Shown: one piece after another, positions 31,880 to 40,163 of the stretch
Numbering within the stretch: the first letter of the stretch is position 1
Layout of the letters: each line of letters starts with the position of its first letter
NCBI RefSeq assembly: GCF_024978135.1
Contig: NZ_JANTEZ010000012.1
Span: 1 to 44,928 of the forward strand
Length of the DNA stretch: 44,928 nt
Direction: 5' to 3'
Source: Herbiconiux gentiana
GTDB taxonomy: Bacteria > Actinomycetota > Actinomycetes > Actinomycetales > Microbacteriaceae
Position numbers and translations under genes: made by a program
The notes under the pieces: generated by a model
Seen by the model: the letters and a program-made list of their open reading frames with translations, nothing else
The model's database searches: none
What the model was told of the DNA's origin: nothing

Positions 31880-32125
31880 ATGGCGCGCTTCGTATCACTC
31901 CCCGACCGGGACGGACCGCCCGGCGCCGCGCGCATGTGGATCAACCCCGAACACGTCGTCTCACTCGTACCCAAGGTGAGTCGAGACGGCATTAGTCATA
32001 CATTGCGCGTCGAAATCAAACTCGTGGGAACCCCGGCATTTGAGGCGTGGCTGGGAGCGTTCGACTCGAACGATGAAGCCGACGCCTGCTGGCGACAGTT
32101 CGTGGATAGCTTCGGGGATGACTGA
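31880..32125 (+). CDS. Small conserved protein, paralogue of 7708-7968
   Basis: 81 aa of unknown function. About two thirds of residues match the 7708 product, with ARMWINPEHVVSLVPKV identical. The start is fixed by the aligned N-termini. The two copies share an upstream box but no other neighbours, so the unit seems to have been duplicated or acquired twice. Confidence 0.7.
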   Translation: MARFVSLPDRDGPPGAARMWINPEHVVSLVPKVSRDGISHTLRVEIKLVGTPAFEAWLGAFDSNDEADACWRQFVDSFGDD

Positions 32126-32204
32126 GTGGGCCCGACCGCTAGACGGGGGAGTGACCGACCGGGGGCACCGTTGCTGTGGTGATCAGCACAGAGCGGCGCC
32201 GGAG

Positions 32205-33113
32205 TCAGCCCCTAGTCTGTTCCAGTCCGCTCACATCCAGAATCTCCGTTCGCGTGGGCATAGAGGTCGAAGCGCCCTCTCGCGTCACAGAAATCGAAGC
32301 GGCTGCGGTGGCGGCTGACAGGGCGCGTTCGAGCGGCATGTCCTCTGCCATCATCGCAACCAGTGCGCCCACGAACGTATCGCCTGCGGCCGTTGTGTCG
32401 ACAGCTCGAGCTGGTATCGCAGGTACCGTTCGAACTATTTCGCCCGCTCCGGCGACCAACGCCCCCCGCGATCCACGGGTCATGATCACCAGACCCACTG
32501 AGCGGCTGAGTTCTAAAGCAGCCGTGTCCTCGTCACCGATTCCTGCGAGCTCGCAGGCTTCTTGTGCGTTTGGGATGAGAACGTCGACGAGTTGCATCAG
32601 TTCCCGATCGACTTCTCGCACGGGGGCGGGGGTCAAGACGGTTGTGACTCCGGCCTCCTTGGCAATGCGGAAGGCCTCCAGGATCAGGGCGGTGGGTCGT
32701 TCGAACTGAGCCAGAAGAAAACGCGCGTCGCATATCTTTTTCTTCGCGTGATCATTGAGGGCCGTGATTGAGTTGTTTGCGCCCGGCACCACAACGATGG
32801 CATTCTCGCCTCCGTCGAGTACAGAAACATGTGCGGTGCCGGTCTTGATATCAACATGCTGGAGGCCGCTGACGTCAATGCCGTCGTTTAGCAGACAGCT
32901 TCGCAGCTCAGATCCGAATTCGTCGCGACCCACGGCACCGAGGAAGCTCACTGATGCCCCGGCCCGCGCGGCTGCCACCGCTTGATTCAAGCCTTTCCCG
33001 CCAGGGACGGTGGTGAACTCGGCCCCGAACATGGTTTCGCCCGGGCGCGGTAGTCGTGGCTGCCGCACAACGAGATCCATGTTGGCGCTGCCGAGGACGA
33101 TGATGTCGTTCAT
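32205..33113 (-). CDS. rbsK: Ribokinase (PfkB family)
   Basis: 302 aa, normal length. N-terminal GSANMDLV and VPGGKGLNQAVAAAR are the substrate-binding signature; DTTAAGDTFVGAL near the C-terminus is the ATP/anion-hole motif with catalytic Asp. It phosphorylates ribose to ribose-5-phosphate. It diverges from the LacI regulator and probably belongs with the ABC importer and the glycohydrolase-like gene that follow. Confidence 0.9.
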   Translation of the reverse strand: MNDIIVLGSANMDLVVRQPRLPRPGETMFGAEFTTVPGGKGLNQAVAAARAGASVSFLGAVGRDEFGSELRSCLLNDGIDVSGLQHVDIKTGTAHVSVLDGGENAIVVVPGANNSITALNDHAKKKICDARFLLAQFERPTALILEAFRIAKEAGVTTVLTPAPVREVDRELMQLVDVLIPNAQEACELAGIGDEDTAALELSRSVGLVIMTRGSRGALVAGAGEIVRTVPAIPARAVDTTAAGDTFVGALVAMMAEDMPLERALSAATAAASISVTREGASTSMPTRTEILDVSGLEQTRG

Positions 33114-33151
33114 CGTCGCAGGTTAGCGCCCTTGTGCCGCGCAATCTGGGC

Positions 33152-33204
33152 GCAAACGACATGCAAAACCCAAACTCCCGTTTGCACTGCCATTGCCCTT
33201 GACA
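33152..33204. promoter_or_regulatory. Operator/promoter region between rbsK and the lacI-type gene
   Basis: GCAAACG (33152-33158) and CGTTTGC (33179-33185) form a perfect 7-bp inverted repeat. TTGACA (33199-33204) is a consensus -35 for the plus-strand gene; a -10 is weak (CATCGT, 17 bp on). TTTGCAAA near 33260 echoes the half-site. LacI-family binding is likely. Confidence 0.55.
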
Positions 33205-33271
33205 GCCCTCGGAATGCCGAGCATCGTTGTCCGCAGCCACGAACACAAACCGATTTGCAAAGGAGCATCTG

Positions 33272-34267
33272 ATGGTCTCTTCTCGACGGATCGCTGATGT
33301 CGCGGCTGAAGCGGGAGTGAGCCAGACCACCGTTTCGCATGCCCTGAGCGGCCGCCGCCCAGTGGCCCCGGCGACACGTGCCCGGATCATGGATGCTGTT
33401 GAACGATTGGACTACCGGCCCGATCGGCTGGCGACGAGCCTGCGGATGCAGCGCACGCAGACTCTTGCTTTGATCGTTCCGGATATCGCCAACCCGTACT
33501 ACCCGGCTTCGGCGCGGGCTCTTCTCGACGGGGTCAACGATGTCGGCTTCATGACGCTGATCACCAACACCGACGGAGATCCGGAGGGAGAGCGTGCGGC
33601 GCTTCAGGAGATGGTCGCGCGACGTGTCGATGGCATCGTCATGCATTCTCTTGCAACCACCACTGCCGACGTGCGCAGGATCGTCGGACCGGATCTGCCT
33701 GTCGTGGTCGTTGGTGGTCTAACTGGTCACACCGAAACGGATCTTGTCGTCACTGCGGACTCTGTGGGTCTCGGCGAAGCGGTGAAGTATCTCCATGACC
33801 GTGGCGTTCGCGATCTCGGATTCGTCGATGGCCCGGAGGGCAACGGGATGTATCGACTGGTCGCATTCCTCGGTGCAGCTAATGCCCTCGGTATGAATGT
33901 CCAAGATGAATGGGTCGCACACACTCCGTTCACTCGTGAGGGCGGTTTCGCCGCAGCGATGTCTCTTCTTCATGGGGATCGGCGGCCAGCTGCGATCATG
34001 TGCGCCAACGATCTCATCGCTATCGGTGTCATGGATGCCGCTCGGGCGTTGGGCATCAGCATCCCGCGCGACTTGGCGGTCATCGGGTTCGACGACATCG
34101 AAACGGCGGCCCTTGTCACTCCGCAACTGACCACCATTACCAACCCGGCAAGCCTGACTGGTGCAACATGCGCTGAACTCCTGCTCGAGCGCATCGGGCG
34201 CGGAGCCGCTGCTCCCTACATGACCCGCATTCTGCCCACCTCGCTCGTCTTACGCGAGTCCGCTTGA
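33272..34267 (+). CDS. LacI-family transcriptional regulator
   Basis: 331 aa. The N-terminal HTH reads RRIADVAAEAGVSQTTVSHAL, then hinge RLDYRPDRLATSL. The rest is a periplasmic-binding-protein-like sensor (ALIVPDIANPYY, VIGFDDIETAALVTPQLTT). The ATG at 33272 has AAGGAG 6 nt upstream. It should control the divergent kinase gene and the ABC operon, with a ribosyl compound or free sugar as inducer (inference). Confidence 0.92.
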   Translation: MVSSRRIADVAAEAGVSQTTVSHALSGRRPVAPATRARIMDAVERLDYRPDRLATSLRMQRTQTLALIVPDIANPYYPASARALLDGVNDVGFMTLITNTDGDPEGERAALQEMVARRVDGIVMHSLATTTADVRRIVGPDLPVVVVGGLTGHTETDLVVTADSVGLGEAVKYLHDRGVRDLGFVDGPEGNGMYRLVAFLGAANALGMNVQDEWVAHTPFTREGGFAAAMSLLHGDRRPAAIMCANDLIAIGVMDAARALGISIPRDLAVIGFDDIETAALVTPQLTTITNPASLTGATCAELLLERIGRGAAAPYMTRILPTSLVLRESA

Positions 34268-34399
34268 GGCCGCCTCAGAGGTAGCCATCGTTGAGGACGA
34301 CTATCACCCCGGGTCAACGCCCGCGGGTGTAGCGGTCGCATGCCCAGATAGCCCATCCCGACATCAACCAAGCTCAGCACTGAAAGCAAAGGAGCATTC

Positions 34400-35785
34400 A
34401 TGTTCACCCGCACAACCCGCCGGCGAGGCCGCCGCATCGCCCTCACCGCCGCAGCATTCGTCGCTGTGCCACTCATCCTCGCGGGCTGCTCCGGCAGCTC
34501 GTCATCCGGTGCCGGAGTCATCGAGCTGTGGGCCGCGGCGCCCCCGGATCAGGCTCAGGAAGCAACCATTAGGGCCTCATTCGATGGCTTCACGAAGACG
34601 CACCCCGATTCGGAATTGAAGATCACGTTCATGCCGGCCGATGCGGTCGCCGAGAAACAGCGCACTGCGTTGGCTGCCGGCCAGGGGCCGAGCATCGTCG
34701 GAGCTGCAGGTCCGTCCACGGTGGGGCCTTATGCGGAAGCCGGCTACCTCGCGGACCTCACCGACCTCGTCACCAAAGAGGGTCTGGATAAGAAGATCTT
34801 CCCCTGGGCTCTGGAAGCGGGAACCGTGGACGGAAAGATCGTGGCACTTCCGTCCGCCTATGAATCGCTGGTTCTGTTCTACAACAAGACTCTCTTCGAC
34901 GAGCACGGATGGCAGCCACCGACCGACCGCGCCTCACTGGAGACGCTTGCCGGCCAAATGGAAGACGAGGGAATCATCCCGTTCGCGGGAGGGAACGCCG
35001 ATTACCGTGCAGTCGTTGAAATCACACTCTCTGCGCTGCTTAATCAGGTCGCCGGGCCGGGATACATCCATGACGCGCTGCTCGGCGAGGCGTCATGGGC
35101 CGACAAACCGTGCGTGGACTCCGCCGCCACGATGGTCGACTACTTCGATAAGGGGTGGATCGGTGGAAGTTCTGAAGAATACTTCACCAAGGGCTTCGGC
35201 GCGGTTTACCAAGACTTCGCCAGCGGCGCCGCGGGAATGCTCATCTCGGGCAGCTACGACTTCACCCAGCTTCCGGCGTACTTCGGCGCCGACGGGAACA
35301 CCTCCGAGTGGGACTGGGTGCCCCTTCCGCCCCTGAGTGATGACGTACCGGCGAATGTGTTCCCCCTCGCTGTCGGCGGAACCTCCTCCGTGAACGCCCA
35401 GCTCAGTGACACGGGGCCGACAGAATCGTTCCTCGCGTGGCAGTACACCAACGACAACGCAGCATGGGCGTCCGTGGCAGCAGGGGTTGATGGCGCGACC
35501 CCCCTTCCGATCGACTTCGACCCGGCTCAGGTACCCGCCAACGTTGACCCTCGAATCGTGGAGCACTACACCCAGATCAATGAAGCCTCCGCCGAGAACA
35601 TGGTCGGCTACGTCACATACACGTCCTTTGGACCCAAGTCGGAGGCCTTCGTCGTTACAAACACCGAGAAACTCATCACGGATGACATGACGCCGGCCGA
35701 CTTCTGTGGGGGCCTCGAGAGCGCCTCCCAGGAGGATATCGCGGCAGGAAATGTGCCCTCCGTCTGGACGACAGACGCCCGATGA
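34400..35785 (+). CDS. Sugar ABC transporter substrate-binding lipoprotein
   Basis: 461 aa. A lipoprotein signal peptide ends in the lipobox LAGC (Cys near residue 30). The mature part is a family-1 extracellular solute-binding protein: NKTLFDEHGWQPPTD, SGSYDF and FPLAVGGTSSVNA are typical. It captures a carbohydrate outside the membrane for the two permeases that follow. AAAGGAG lies 5 nt before the ATG. The stop overlaps the next start (ATGA). Confidence 0.92.
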   Translation: MFTRTTRRRGRRIALTAAAFVAVPLILAGCSGSSSSGAGVIELWAAAPPDQAQEATIRASFDGFTKTHPDSELKITFMPADAVAEKQRTALAAGQGPSIVGAAGPSTVGPYAEAGYLADLTDLVTKEGLDKKIFPWALEAGTVDGKIVALPSAYESLVLFYNKTLFDEHGWQPPTDRASLETLAGQMEDEGIIPFAGGNADYRAVVEITLSALLNQVAGPGYIHDALLGEASWADKPCVDSAATMVDYFDKGWIGGSSEEYFTKGFGAVYQDFASGAAGMLISGSYDFTQLPAYFGADGNTSEWDWVPLPPLSDDVPANVFPLAVGGTSSVNAQLSDTGPTESFLAWQYTNDNAAWASVAAGVDGATPLPIDFDPAQVPANVDPRIVEHYTQINEASAENMVGYVTYTSFGPKSEAFVVTNTEKLITDDMTPADFCGGLESASQEDIAAGNVPSVWTTDAR

Positions 35786-36744
35786 TCGACACCAGCTACG
35801 CCTCCACCGGAGCTGCGCCGGCCAGCGACCTGCAAGTCTCTGGCCGGCGGCGGCGCCGGCCCCGTAGAAGCCTCCTCCAGAGAAGATCGCGGCGTGTGGC
35901 CCTGTTGTTCTTCCTCCCCGCCATTGCAGTGAACCTTCTGGTGATCGGCGGACCCGCGGTGAGCAGCATCGGCTACTCCTTCACGGACTGGAACGGCATC
36001 AGCCCACCGGAGTTCGTCGGGCTCGATAACTGGCAGCGGATGCTCACCGATGCCGCGTTCTGGTCGACGATGCGCAACAACGCCATCTACCTCATCGTGT
36101 TGGTGATCGTTCCGACCTCGCTCGGACTCCTCGGCGCTTTTCTGCTGACGCGTGTTCGCCGAGGATCGACCGTCTTCCGTGCGATCTACTTCATTCCGTT
36201 CCTGCTCATCAGCGTCGTCGTTGCACAGATCTGGCGAAATCTGCTGAGTCCGGACACCGGTATCGCGGCGGCGCTCGACGCCGTCGGAATCACCTGGCTC
36301 AACGACGTCTACTTCCTCGGCTCACAGGAGCTCGCTCTGCCGACCGTAATCGGCGTGCATGTGTGGAGCTTCCTGGGCTTCTCGATGGTCTTTTTCTACG
36401 CCGCGATCAAGACCGTCGACCCGGCGCTCATCGAAGCGGCGCGCCTGGATGGCGTCGGCGTTTGGGGCGAGTTCTGGCACGTCGTCATCCCGGGCATCCG
36501 ACCCATGATCGTCTTCTCGGTCAGCTTCGCAGTGATTGCAGGACTGCTCGTCTACGACATGCCGCGCATCCTCACTGGCGGAGGCCCGGCCGGGGCGAGC
36601 GACGTCGCGGCGTTGCTCATCAACCGGACATCAATCGTGGGGCGCGAGGCGGGCTATGGCACCACTTTGGCCCTCACCCTGACCTTGATCTCCGGTGTCG
36701 TGATCGGCGTCATCACCTACCTACGACGTAAAGAGGAGAGCTGA
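35782..36744 (+). CDS. ABC transporter permease, MalF type
   Basis: 320 aa with six membrane helices after a basic N-terminus. The EAA loop reads EAARLDGVGVWGEFWHVVIP (about residue 218), the contact site for the ATPase subunit. It is translationally coupled on both sides (ATGA before, TGATG after). Confidence 0.92.
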   Translation: MIDTSYASTGAAPASDLQVSGRRRRRPRRSLLQRRSRRVALLFFLPAIAVNLLVIGGPAVSSIGYSFTDWNGISPPEFVGLDNWQRMLTDAAFWSTMRNNAIYLIVLVIVPTSLGLLGAFLLTRVRRGSTVFRAIYFIPFLLISVVVAQIWRNLLSPDTGIAAALDAVGITWLNDVYFLGSQELALPTVIGVHVWSFLGFSMVFFYAAIKTVDPALIEAARLDGVGVWGEFWHVVIPGIRPMIVFSVSFAVIAGLLVYDMPRILTGGGPAGASDVAALLINRTSIVGREAGYGTTLALTLTLISGVVIGVITYLRRKEES

Positions 36745-37622
36745 TGTCGACGTCATCACTGCGACGATTCCAGAAGGCTGGCGCCGCCGACCCGCGGCCA
36801 GGCGGCTCAGGACGCACCCCGGTTGCCTACATCGTCCTCGTCCTGTTCGCCGTCATCGCGGCATTCCCCATCGTGGTGATGTTCTTCAACGCACTGAAGA
36901 GCTCGGCGGAACTGGCCATGAACCCGATCGGCCCCCCTCTCAATCCTCAGTGGAGCAATTTCGCGGAGGCGTGGGAGCGCGGCGGGATCGGACAGGGACT
37001 TCTTAACACCGCGATTATTGTGTTCTTCACAGTCATCGGAACGTGGATCTGCGCAGGACTGGCCGCCTACGCAATGGCGAGGTTGGATCTCCCGTTCAAG
37101 GGCGGGTTCCAGACCTACCTGTTTGTGATCATCTCCCTGCCGGTGCAGTCGTTCATCGTTCCGCTCTTCTTCCTCTGGGTGAAGCTCGGGCTCGTCAACA
37201 CGCTGCAGGGCCTGATCATCATCTACATCGCCTTGAACACACCGTTCGCGGTGCTCCTGCTCCGTACCTTCCTGGTCAACATCCCAAAAGAACTGGATGA
37301 GGCTGCCCGATTGGATGGGGCAAACGAGCTGCAGGTGGCGAGCCGGGTCATTCTGCCGCTCACCTGGCCGGGCTTGCTCACCGTCGGTCTCGTTGTCGGT
37401 CTGGCCGCGTACGGAGAACTCCAGTTCGCTGTGACGTTCATCCTCGACCCTGCGCTGCTGCCGATCTCGACGACGTTCCTGAACTTCAGCCAGGGGCAGA
37501 CGCAGCTGTTCAATCTCATCAACGCGGCGTCAGTGATCATCGTCGTGCCGCTCATCATCCTGTTCCTCTTCATGCAGCGACAGTTCGTCGCCGGCCTCGC
37601 CAGCTCCGGCACAAAGGGCTAA
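36744..37622 (+). CDS. ABC transporter permease, MalG type
   Basis: 292 aa, six membrane helices. The EAA loop is DEAARLDGANELQVASRVIL. It pairs with the MalF-type permease. No ATP-binding subunit gene follows, so a shared chromosomal MsiK-like ATPase is probably used, as is common for this importer group in actinobacteria. Confidence 0.92.
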   Translation: MSTSSLRRFQKAGAADPRPGGSGRTPVAYIVLVLFAVIAAFPIVVMFFNALKSSAELAMNPIGPPLNPQWSNFAEAWERGGIGQGLLNTAIIVFFTVIGTWICAGLAAYAMARLDLPFKGGFQTYLFVIISLPVQSFIVPLFFLWVKLGLVNTLQGLIIIYIALNTPFAVLLLRTFLVNIPKELDEAARLDGANELQVASRVILPLTWPGLLTVGLVVGLAAYGELQFAVTFILDPALLPISTTFLNFSQGQTQLFNLINAASVIIVVPLIILFLFMQRQFVAGLASSGTKG

Positions 37623-37682
37623 TCCACCCAAGTTTCATTCCATACCGCAGGCCGGTCGGCTTGCTGAACCTAAGGAGAACCC

Positions 37683-39029
37683 ATGGAGTACATTTCTGAT
37701 CTCGAACGCGAGATGGGGATGTCGCAAGAACCGTTCGGCCTCGTCTTCACCGAACTCACCCAGGCGGAAGAGCTCGGGCACGACGTCTCCGAGCTTCGCG
37801 CCCGGTTCGAGGGTCTGAGCGCGACCGGCGCCGACGATTCCACACTCCGCGAGATCTACGCTGATATCCCACTCAGCCCTCCCGCGGGGTGGCCCTACTT
37901 CGAAGAGTCCTCATTGGAGTCCATCGTCGACGAGCTGCCTCCCGCGCAGGCCAGCCAGCCGCCTCGGGGAGACGTGCTGCGAGACAAGGTGCGCGGTGCG
38001 TGGTTCGGCCGTGTCGCCGGCAACATGCTCGGCAAACCGGTCGAGCACGGCTTCCAGCGCCCAATCCTGAAGAAGTATCTGGAGTCGAAGTCGTCGTACC
38101 CGATCGAGGACTACATCCCCATCGACCTCGACCACCTCGCCGAAGACGGATTCTTCGCCCCTCCCGGCTGGGACATCCAGAAGCTCGCACGCGGTGGCAT
38201 CAAGGGCGGCGTGAGAGATGACGACATCGACTACACGGTTCTGGGGCTCCACCTGCTCGAGACCTACGGGAAAGACCTCACCACCTACGACGTCGCGAGG
38301 GAGTGGCTGCTGCGGCTCCCGCTGCAGCAGACCTACACCGCCGAGCGAGCCACGTACAACAACCTCGTCCGCGAAGTCGACCTCGACGATGCGGGAGAGT
38401 TCCAGAACCCGTTCCGAGAGTGGATCGGTGCGCTGATCCGCGCCGACATCTTCGGCTTCGTCTTCCCCGGAGACCCCCGCCGAGCGGCGGAGTTTTCCCA
38501 CCGAGACGCCATTCTCAGCCACCGGGCCAACGGTGTGTACGGCGAGATGTGGGCTGCAGCACTTATCTCCTCCGCATTCACGGCGGACTCGCCGGAGGCC
38601 TCTGTGCGTGAGTCCCTTCTCCACATCCCCGCACGGTCCAGGCTCGCGGAAGAAATCCGTCGCGTGCTCGACGACTTCACCGCCGGCAAGAGCTGGGAGA
38701 GCGCTGCCGACGCGCTCGACGCGCGCTACGAGGGCATGGGATGGGTGCACACCATCAACAACGCCGGCGCCTTAGCGGCCGCAATCCTCTGGGGAGAGGG
38801 CGACTTCACTCGAACGGTGGCGCTCTCCGTGCAGGCAGGACTGGACTCAGACTCGATCGGCGCTTCGGCAGGGGCGTGGGCAGGAATCTACAACGGGTTC
38901 GACAACATTCCGTCGCACTGGGTGGAACCCCTCGAGGGCCGCACAGTGAGCGCTGTCTTCGGCTACGGGGAGATCGTTCTGGAAGAGCAAGTTGACCGGA
39001 CCCTGAAACTCATCGAGGAATTGAGCTGA
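37683..39029 (+). CDS. ADP-ribosylglycohydrolase (DraG-like) family protein
   Basis: 448 aa, longer than minimal DraG by an N-terminal helical extension. GAWFGRVAGNMLGKPVE starts the domain. DDDIDYTVLGLHLLE holds metal-ligand acids, and GLDSDSIGASAGAWAGIYNG near the end is the second metal motif. Family members cleave N- or O-glycosidic bonds of ADP-ribose; here the ribokinase and sugar importer suggest a small imported ribosyl compound as substrate. AAGGAG lies 6 nt before the ATG, 60 bp after the permease. Confidence 0.85.
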   Translation: MEYISDLEREMGMSQEPFGLVFTELTQAEELGHDVSELRARFEGLSATGADDSTLREIYADIPLSPPAGWPYFEESSLESIVDELPPAQASQPPRGDVLRDKVRGAWFGRVAGNMLGKPVEHGFQRPILKKYLESKSSYPIEDYIPIDLDHLAEDGFFAPPGWDIQKLARGGIKGGVRDDDIDYTVLGLHLLETYGKDLTTYDVAREWLLRLPLQQTYTAERATYNNLVREVDLDDAGEFQNPFREWIGALIRADIFGFVFPGDPRRAAEFSHRDAILSHRANGVYGEMWAAALISSAFTADSPEASVRESLLHIPARSRLAEEIRRVLDDFTAGKSWESAADALDARYEGMGWVHTINNAGALAAAILWGEGDFTRTVALSVQAGLDSDSIGASAGAWAGIYNGFDNIPSHWVEPLEGRTVSAVFGYGEIVLEEQVDRTLKLIEELS

Positions 39030-39039
39030 TCTAGAGCGA

Positions 39040-39090
39040 ACGGAGGGTTTGAGACCGGCGCACGCCGCTGGCCTCAAACCCTCCGTCTTT
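39040..39090 (+). terminator. Rho-independent terminator of the ABC operon
   Basis: ACGGAGGGTTTGAG (39040-39053) pairs with CTCAAACCCTCCGT (39073-39086), a perfect 14-bp stem with a 19-nt loop, followed by CTTTAATT. It lies 11 bp after the glycohydrolase stop codon. The rest of 39091-39280 shows no gene. Confidence 0.85.
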
Positions 39091-39280
39091 AATTAGTGGT
39101 CTCGTAACAGTCGGAATTTCACGTACGGCGGCACAAGACTTCGGCATCTTGGTTGTCTCGATAGGGGATCGCTCGACGGACACTCCTCGAGGGTCGCGAA
39201 CACGCCGTGATGGCGCGTCTCATTTCGCTGATCCGAAATGGCTCGCGGCGATCGGGGGCTATATGAGACGACGAGGGCGC

Positions 39281-39547
39281 TCAGAAGTGATCGAGGCTCG
39301 TCGTCCATCCGTCGCGTGCATTCCCTTGCCACGACGTGTAACGGAGACCATGCTCTTCCAATACCGGGCCGACGTAATCGAGGCCAGCAGGATCGCCGGA
39401 GCTCGAAGGCATGAAGAAGTTATCTGGTCCAAAACGCGGCACGAGCCACTGTGCGAGATTGGTGCCGAATGCATCGAAAATCGCGAACACCCACTTGCCG
39501 TCCATCAGTTGGACTTTTGCAGTCTTGGCGTCGTCTAGATCCCCCAT
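39281..39547 (-). CDS. Small unknown protein (88 aa)
   Basis: Compact and Trp/Phe-rich (KWVFAIFDAFGTNLAQWLVPRFG). No family recognised. It follows the HEPN gene by 79 bp on the same strand and may be a third gene of that operon or independent. Confidence 0.45.
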   Translation of the reverse strand: MGDLDDAKTAKVQLMDGKWVFAIFDAFGTNLAQWLVPRFGPDNFFMPSSSGDPAGLDYVGPVLEEHGLRYTSWQGNARDGWTTSLDHF

Positions 39548-39626
39548 ATGTTGAGCCTAACCGCGCCGAGTGCGTACTCGGGGCGTTGAGGGCATCCAAT
39601 GCTAGATAGGAAACGAGGGTGAGATT

Positions 39627-40163
39627 TCAAAAGGACATGGTCGATTGAAGGCCACGTTTGAATGAGGGGTGGCCTTTTCCGAATACTGCCACGTAGAGGT
39701 CATTAAGGGAGTCGACGATCGCACTCAGGAACCGCTCCACGTCAGCGGGAGTTAGTACAACGACCTCGCGCGGATGGACTAGCGCGTTGCGCTCTTTAAT
39801 TCCTGAAAGTAGATCCGACCACCATGCGTAACTTGAAGGAGTCCGCTTGGCGTACTGAGCGATGAGAAAGGAGATTCGGTCCTCTAGCCGAAAGAATTTC
39901 TCTCTTCCGAGTTGCCACTCTCCTTTATCGATCTTGACCTCTCTTTCGAGGAGTAGCGAGTTGTCAAGAAGGCTGGTCTGAGGGCGAGTGGACAGCTCGT
40001 CGGCGATGCCATTCAGGTGCGACTCAAGCGCACTGAATCCGACTATCAGCGCCGCGTGAAGGTACGCGTTTCGCTCGTCAGTCGAGCCCACGGAGCCCTT
40101 CTCCATGAATCGCTTCGCCTCATCAAGAAGTTGAATCGAGAAGGCATCCGCTTCAGTCGTCAT
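39627..40163 (-). CDS. HEPN-domain protein (candidate RNase effector)
   Basis: 178 aa, all-helical pattern. RNALVH (Arg125-Asn126 to His130) near the C-terminus is the Rx4H motif of HEPN nucleases, and RNAYLH at residues 31-36 is a second, similar string. The start is coupled to the upstream gene (TGATG). HEPN proteins often act as RNA-cutting effectors in toxin-antitoxin and phage defence, usually held in check by a partner. GC is below the plasmid average, suggesting acquisition. Confidence 0.7.
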   Translation of the reverse strand: MTTEADAFSIQLLDEAKRFMEKGSVGSTDERNAYLHAALIVGFSALESHLNGIADELSTRPQTSLLDNSLLLEREVKIDKGEWQLGREKFFRLEDRISFLIAQYAKRTPSSYAWWSDLLSGIKERNALVHPREVVVLTPADVERFLSAIVDSLNDLYVAVFGKGHPSFKRGLQSTMSF

